Under the pieces are notes generated by a model. The model saw only the letters and a program-made list of their open reading frames with translations, ran no database searches and was not told the origin of the DNA. A stretch of 17,393 nt of DNA, taken from contig JANPBT010000077.1 of NCBI GenBank assembly GCA_031430575.1, positions 1 to 17,393 of the forward strand. Direction: 5' to 3'. Position numbers and translations under genes: made by a program. Every line of letters begins with the position of its first letter. Positions within the stretch are counted from its first letter, which is position 1. Shown in pieces: positions 14,608 through 17,393 of the stretch. The DNA is from JANMDS01 sp031430575. GTDB taxonomy: Bacteria; Pseudomonadota; Gammaproteobacteria; Burkholderiales; Casimicrobiaceae.

Positions 14608-14628
14608 GCGCTAACCGGCCGTTGGCGC
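14608..14628. other. Possible degenerate attC remnant between ASCH and isochorismatase genes
   Basis: GCGCTAACCGGCCGTTGGCGC is a near-perfect inverted repeat with AAC and GTT triplets facing inwards, adjoined by an ACAACAAAAGCG stretch on the minus strand that recalls half of an attC site. The other half is missing. This is a weak call. Confidence 0.22.
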
Positions 14629-14652
14629 TTTTGTTGTGCGTAGGATTAAAGA

Positions 14653-15138
14653 TCAGACTGCATGTTCAGTTTTACCCTTGAAGATGACCGCAAACTCTTC
14701 GCAGGCAATGGGCATCTCAGTGCAGAAAACGCGCCCCAGTCGCTCACACTCGCGGCCGAAGAAGGCGGTGTGGACTCTCCTCCAATAATCCAGCGATCCG
14801 TCGCCTACTCCTTCTGTCGCGGCGAATTCGGCGCCCACTTCACTGAACGGGACAACTTGGACTCTTTTGGTCTCGATGACGCAGAGCGGTTCGCCCGAAA
14901 AGCGGGTAACAACGCTGAGATCACCTTGCTTAGGGATAGGCTTGCCCTCGCTTTCGTAGGACCAAACGAGAGCCGCAGTTGCGCGCTTCTGGCCGGAGAG
15001 CACCAAGTCGGCAAGTTCATCGGCGCTCGCAGCGTTGTCATCGAAGTGAAATGCTTCGGAGAAGCGAGCTGATGGATCGTAGCCGAGTTGTGTGGAGAAT
15101 TCTGTCCAGAACGCTTTGATTGGGGGTGGGATGTTCAT
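14653..15138 (-). CDS. ASCH-domain protein
   Basis: A 161-residue protein. The order FHFDDNAASADELADLVLSG, QKRATAALVWSY, IPKQGDLSVVT, GEPLCVIETKRVQVVPFSEV, and a C-terminal W-R-HTAFF and CEEFAVIFK block matches the ASCH fold, a PUA-related RNA-binding beta barrel. The G-QK-AT segment is the conserved nucleic-acid-facing motif. Some relatives are ribonucleases or N4-acetylcytidine amidohydrolases; no substrate can be assigned here. No strong Shine-Dalgarno precedes the ATG. It lies 97 bp upstream of the isochorismatase-like gene on the same strand, within the segment bracketed by the two MITE copies. Confidence 0.83.
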   Translation of the reverse strand: MNIPPPIKAFWTEFSTQLGYDPSARFSEAFHFDDNAASADELADLVLSGQKRATAALVWSYESEGKPIPKQGDLSVVTRFSGEPLCVIETKRVQVVPFSEVGAEFAATEGVGDGSLDYWRRVHTAFFGRECERLGRVFCTEMPIACEEFAVIFKGKTEHAV

Positions 15139-15172
15139 GAGTGGTGGGATCTGTGGTCAAGTTGACTTGGGG

Positions 15173-15283
15173 TTAAGTTGCACCCACGCCGCGGCTGAGC
15201 CGTGCCGTGAGTTCAGAAATCGCGATGAAGAGAATCCGAACGCCGAAGATGCCGACTAAAGAGGTGGCAAGGCGATTCAGCAC
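15173..15283 (-). pseudogene. Short hydrophobic ORF, probably the tail of a broken membrane-protein gene
   Basis: A 36-residue frame (VLNRLATSLVGIFGVRILFI, AISELTARLSR, then GVGAT and TAA) with one hydrophobic span starts three bases inside the edge of MITE copy 2. The abrupt beginning at the element suggests the MITE replaced or cut off the upstream part. It could instead be a tiny protein starting at GTG. I do not recognise it. Confidence 0.3.
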
Positions 15284-15285
15284 AC

Positions 15286-15437
15286 GTAGCCCGGAAGGAG
15301 CGCAGCGTATTGCGGGAATCAATAGCAGTGCACAACGGGATCATTTTTCATGATTAGACGACTGATGTTAAGCGAGGAACATTTGGAGAGTGTTGATCGA
15401 AAGGAACCCGGAATGCGCTTCGCTCCTTCCGGGCTAC
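15286..15437. mobile_element. MITE-like element, copy 2 (152 bp)
   Basis: The outer ends GTAGCCCGGAAGGAGCG and CGCTCCTTCCGGGCTAC are perfect inverted repeats over 17 bp, and the similarity continues imperfectly to about 31 bp. The core resembles copy 1 (13666-13814) at roughly four bases in five. It fills most of the 420-bp gene-poor gap 15139-15558. The rest of that gap is the hydrophobic fragment and the attC at 15467. Confidence 0.78.
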
Positions 15438-15466
15438 GCCGGCTTCGCTACGCGGGTTTTTGCACA

Positions 15467-15539
15467 GCCTCAACGTTTGACATGAGGGGTGACTAAAAGG
15501 CGCAGCCTTTTAGGCATCCCCTCGATGGAAGGGTTAGGC
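15467..15539 (-). other. attC recombination site of the GFA cassette
   Basis: The outer ends are GCCTCAAC and GTTAGGC. The inner stem is a strong hairpin: GAGGGGTG with CATCCCCTC, and CTAAAAGG with CCTTTTAG. It lies just downstream of the GFA-like gene on the minus strand, where an attC belongs. One outer arm departs from the consensus (CCTCAAC for RYYYAAC). Confidence 0.72.
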
Positions 15540-15558
15540 GTCGCCTGTGGCCGGTGCA

Positions 15559-15945
15559 CTACCTTGCGTTTCCAGTTCGTCGAAGAACTTCCAAGTGTTC
15601 GCGCCATCGAACTTCCGGACTCTGACGGACTCTGACGGACGCTATGAGTGCGGGTTCGAAGTTCCCCAAGTTGACTCCGTGCTTGGCGCCTTCAGTTGGA
15701 ACCAACGGCTCCCAGTGCGTTACGCAGCCGCAGGCGCAACAGTGAATGGTCCGCATCGTTCCGTCGCGCTGGACGTACTCGGCGGTGGCTTCCGGGTGCC
15801 CCTGGATCTTTACGGTACCAAACTCATAGTAGGCCCAGGGCCCACCGATGCGACGACAAAGAGAGCAGTTGCAGTCCGTGGCCACCACGGGCGTGAAAGG
15901 CAGCGTCAGCCGAACTGCGCCGCAGTGACAAGAGCCTTCGTGCAT
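15559..15945 (-). CDS. GFA / CENP-V family zinc-binding protein (integron cassette gene)
   Basis: A 128-residue protein with the cysteine pattern of the glutathione-dependent formaldehyde-activating (GFA/CENP-V) fold: CHC at 6-8, CNCSLCRR with Cys25, Cys27 and Cys30, and CCACGC at 69-74. These bind two zincs in characterised relatives. The family includes formaldehyde-glutathione adduct enzymes, but most members have no proven activity, so only the fold is called. AAAGG lies eight bases ahead of the ATG. It is enclosed by two attC sites and so occupies the second position of the integron. A 10-bp tandem duplication (ACTCTGACGG, near 15619-15638) falls in its 3' part without breaking the frame. 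Confidence 0.85.
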   Translation of the reverse strand: MHEGSCHCGAVRLTLPFTPVVATDCNCSLCRRIGGPWAYYEFGTVKIQGHPEATAEYVQRDGTMRTIHCCACGCVTHWEPLVPTEGAKHGVNLGNFEPALIASVRVRQSPEVRWREHLEVLRRTGNAR

Positions 15946-15997
15946 TTGAGTGCCTTTGCGGTGAGATGGTGGATGGTAAGGCGTGGGTGTTCGCGAC

Positions 15998-16118
15998 GCC
16001 TAACGTTCGAGCTAAGCGGGCGACGACGCCAGGCCCGGGCTGGTGAAAATGTACCGAGTACCACCAGCCCGGGCCTGGTGGCCTGCCGTTGGCGCTCCGC
16101 TTGAGCGAGGGGTTAGGC
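15998..16118 (-). other. attC recombination site of the GNAT cassette (121 bp)
   Basis: GCCTAAC at 15998-16004 and GTTAGGC at 16112-16118 fit the RYYYAAC/GTTRRRY rule perfectly. The internal arms GAGCTAAGCGG and CCGCTTGAGC pair, and the centre is an unusually strong palindrome (CCAGGCCCGGGCTGG with its complement) around a short loop. It lies 42 bp downstream of the GNAT-like gene. Confidence 0.9.
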
Positions 16119-16160
16119 CGCATCCGAGCGCAGGCATACTCGTTGTGTCCTGCGTCTAGC

Positions 16161-16811
16161 TCAAGAGCCGAGGCCTTTTGGAAAAACGTTTTCGAACAAG
16201 GCCTTGGCTGTTGGGGTGAGGTTTGCTGCGTCGGGTTGCAGTAGCGATTCAGGTGGCACGAGCACCTTTCCGTAAACGGCTTCACACACGCGCTTAATGT
16301 TCCCGGGAGACACCTCTTCCCGGTCATATCCGGGAACAAAACCGAGCAAACGGTAGCCTAAGCGCTCAAACGTCATTTGGACATGCGGAATCTTCAGAGT
16401 TGCCATTGCATAAACGAACTCGAGCCCCATGGACTTGGCCATCGGTTCGAGAAGCCTGGATGTCGGCACCATGATTCCCGCGCCACGATGCTCAGGCGAT
16501 ACGACAGCAAGCCGCGCATAGAGTGACAGGGTGTCGGGGTCACACTCTGCCGAGAACATTCCTGCCAGGCCTGAGTCCTTCCGGATGAGGATCACAAAAA
16601 TGTTCTTCCGCTCGGATCCGCCGAAATAGGCGTTCTCACGGTAAAAGCTCTCCCGCAGATACGCACTTGCGGCTCCGACCGAAAAGGACTGATGCCATGC
16701 GGTCATCGCAAGGACCAGCTCGGAGATAGAGCTTTCAGTAAGCAGCTCGTAGCTATACCCAGTCGGAAGGGGAGAGAGAGCAGACAGTTGCGTTTGCGTG
16801 GGCCAGTTCAT
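16161..16811 (-). CDS. GNAT-family N-acetyltransferase-like protein (first integron cassette)
   Basis: A 216-residue protein whose central part has the acetyl-CoA-binding motif A of GNAT enzymes: a beta strand (LYARLAVVS) followed by PEHRGAGIMVPTSRLLEP, with R-G-x-G as the pyrophosphate loop. A later MTFERLGYRLLGFVPGY segment is the usual motif-B helix and strand. The acceptor substrate is unknown. GGAG lies six bases before the ATG. It is the cassette nearest attI, the best-expressed slot in an integron. It ends in a well-formed attC at 15998-16118. The GNAT call rests on motifs and fold order only. Confidence 0.75.
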   Translation of the reverse strand: MNWPTQTQLSALSPLPTGYSYELLTESSISELVLAMTAWHQSFSVGAASAYLRESFYRENAYFGGSERKNIFVILIRKDSGLAGMFSAECDPDTLSLYARLAVVSPEHRGAGIMVPTSRLLEPMAKSMGLEFVYAMATLKIPHVQMTFERLGYRLLGFVPGYDREEVSPGNIKRVCEAVYGKVLVPPESLLQPDAANLTPTAKALFENVFPKGLGS

Positions 16812-16839
16812 TTGTGTCTCCGAATCAATCGCGAGTGGT

Positions 16840-16932
16840 GCCTAAGGTGGGGCAGGACCAGTTGTCATGCGGCCTGACGTAATTTATACCGCAAAACCTG
16901 CGGGATAATCTGGGTGCTGCGGGATAATCTGG
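16840..16932. other. attI-like region with direct repeats and IS-tip-like sequence
   Basis: GCCTAAG at 16840-16846 is where the first cassette should join attI, but the expected final C is G. Two identical 16-bp repeats, CTGCGGGATAATCTGG at 16898-16913 and 16917-16932, could be the direct repeats that IntI binds in attI sites. A minus-strand TATAAA (16883-16888) is a weak candidate for the cassette promoter's -10. Confidence 0.45.
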
Positions 16933-16981
16933 ACACGTTTTTTTCCTAAGAGTGGCTTATAGTGTGGGTTTCATGCTGATA

Positions 16982-17012
16982 TCCGGTATTTTTATACAGT
17001 TATAAAAATACC
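16982..17012. promoter_or_regulatory. LexA-box-like palindrome ahead of intI
   Basis: GGTATTTTTATA-CAGT-TATAAAAATACC is a perfect 12-bp inverted repeat ending exactly at the intI ATG. Positions 16982-17001 (TCCGGTATTTTTATACAGTT) match about 15 of 20 bases of the E. coli LexA operator, with CGG in place of CTG at the left half-site. SOS control of integron integrases by LexA is established elsewhere; binding here is inferred. Confidence 0.55.
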
Positions 17013-17120
17013 ATGAAACCCGGCACGACCACATTACGCGCAATTCGGCTGCTTGATCAAGTACGTCAGCGCATTCGTTACCTGCACCATAGCCTTTCGA
17101 CAGAAAAAACATACTTTTAG
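17013..17120 (+). pseudogene. intI: Integron integrase, N-terminal remnant
   Basis: The frame starts MKPGTTTLRAIRLLDQVRQR and continues IRYLHHSLSTEKTY before TAG at 17118. This matches the start of integron tyrosine recombinases, where a LDQ-R--IRYLH-SL-TE--Y segment forms the first DNA-binding helices. Intact proteins have about 320-340 residues; here only about 35 codons remain, and the catalytic domain is absent from the window. The next ~135 bp have no integrase similarity and lead into an IS element, so the gene was probably cut by a deletion or insertion. It diverges from the cassettes, as expected. Confidence 0.85.
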
Positions 17121-17208
17121 GGGCTTAATTTTTATCCGGTGGCGCGTTAGCAAGGACGCTGCAGGGATTGTGTCTGCAAAAGATCATCCGCCCGAGAGTA
17201 AGCAAAAA

Positions 17209-17226
17209 TGCCTGCGGCGCAGATTT
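17209..17226. repeat. Dispersed repeat arm between intI remnant and right IS
   Basis: TGCCTGCGGCGCAGATTT, a further single arm of the intergenic repeat family, 28 bp before the IS end. Its presence next to the integrase break suggests that this piece is native intergenic DNA brought next to the integron. Confidence 0.65.
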
Positions 17227-17254
17227 AAAGCGAATTACGGAGTGGCCTGCAAAG

Positions 17255-17393
17255 TGATCCTGCCCCGATTCCACGTACACCAAATGTTGGATAATTTTGG
17301 GTATGAAAGGAATATAGAAGATGGCAAGGAAAAAAGGGATAGCGAATCGGCGGTATACCGCTGAGTTCAAGGCGCAGGCAATGGCGTTGGGAA
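17255..17393 (+). mobile_element. Second IS3-type element, left end (partial)
   Basis: TGATCCTGCCCCGATTCC at 17255 begins with TG and precedes a transposase start by about 65 bp, the usual spacing of an IS3-type left end. The element runs off the right edge. The boundary is inferred. Confidence 0.5.
17321..17393 (+). CDS. IS3-family transposase OrfA, N terminus (partial)
   Basis: The reading frame MARKKGIANRRYTAEFKAQA continues as MALG to the window edge. A basic start followed by R-Y-T-x-E-F-K-x-x-A is the standard opening of the helix-turn-helix in IS3-type OrfA proteins. AAAGGA lies about ten bases ahead of the ATG. It differs from the transposase at the left edge, so the window borders two distinct elements. 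The remainder, including orfB, is not visible. Confidence 0.7.
   Translation, partial: MARKKGIANRRYTAEFKAQAMALG

Larger units (their letters stand above)
15467..17120 (-). mobile_element. Decayed chromosomal integron with two gene cassettes
   Basis: The parts are in canonical order. A truncated intI reads rightwards. Between it and the cassettes lies an attI-like region. A GNAT-like and a GFA-like gene then read leftwards, each followed by an attC site. A divergent integrase and cassettes is the standard integron arrangement. Only about 35 codons of the integrase remain, so the array can no longer be reshuffled by its own integrase. The ASCH and isochorismatase genes further left may be older cassettes. 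Confidence 0.78.

Noticed and set aside
15617..15640. Tandem ACTCTGACGG repeat as a regulatory or phase-variation element
   Set aside because: Only two units, inside the GFA gene's 3' part, and not in a position to switch a start; a small duplication is enough to explain it.
1..17393. CRISPR array, phage structural genes, toxin-antitoxin pair
   Set aside because: No regularly spaced identical repeats, no phage proteins, and no small paired genes with recognisable toxin or antitoxin motifs were seen. X-Y was considered as a toxin-immunity pair, but both are exported and show no toxin motif.

Overview
The window looks like chromosomal DNA from a proteobacterium, most likely a betaproteobacterium. 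The conserved block petA-petB-petC-sspA-sspB-tRNA-Thr supports this, as do the beta/gamma-type cytochrome b (PVWY at the Qo loop) and the encoded CCA on the tRNA. No species can be named from the sequence alone.

Layout. (1) 1-299: the end of an IS3-type element that runs off the left edge. (2) 368-5586, minus strand: an unfamiliar set of genes for exported proteins. It starts with a 799-residue protein built from three repeated beta-rich lobes, whose signal peptide contains a 13-bp poly-C tract. Two tandem 'X-Y' modules of unknown function follow. X1 is full length but frameshifted, and X2 is only a C-terminal piece. Y1 and Y2 are complete paralogues, each overlapping the preceding X by 35 nt. 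(3) 5887-9930, plus strand: cytochrome bc1 complex genes, stringent starvation proteins SspA and SspB, and tRNA-Thr(TGT) with a terminator. (4) 10201-13584, plus strand: a tightly packed four-gene ABC importer of the phosphonate family. Its binding protein resembles the group annotated as putative selenate transporters more than classical PhnD. (5) 13666-15437: two copies of a ~150-bp inverted-repeat-ended element in direct orientation. They bracket an isochorismatase-like hydrolase, an ASCH-domain protein and a small membrane-protein fragment. (6) 15467-17120: a decayed chromosomal integron. It has two gene cassettes (GFA-like and GNAT-like) with attC sites, an attI-like region, a LexA-box-like palindrome, and an integron integrase gene cut off after about 35 codons. 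(7) 17255-17393: the start of a second IS3-type element at the right edge.

The core block (3) is housekeeping respiration and stress physiology, and (4) is nutrient uptake. Regions (1), (2), (5), (6) and (7) are accessory and plastic. A short palindromic repeat with core CCTGCGGCGCAGATT is scattered through the intergenic spaces, giving two perfect hairpins and three single arms.

The strongest candidates for something undescribed are the 368-5586 operon, which appears able to phase-vary at its first gene and carries tandem paralogous modules with a gene-conversion tract, and the integron remnant.
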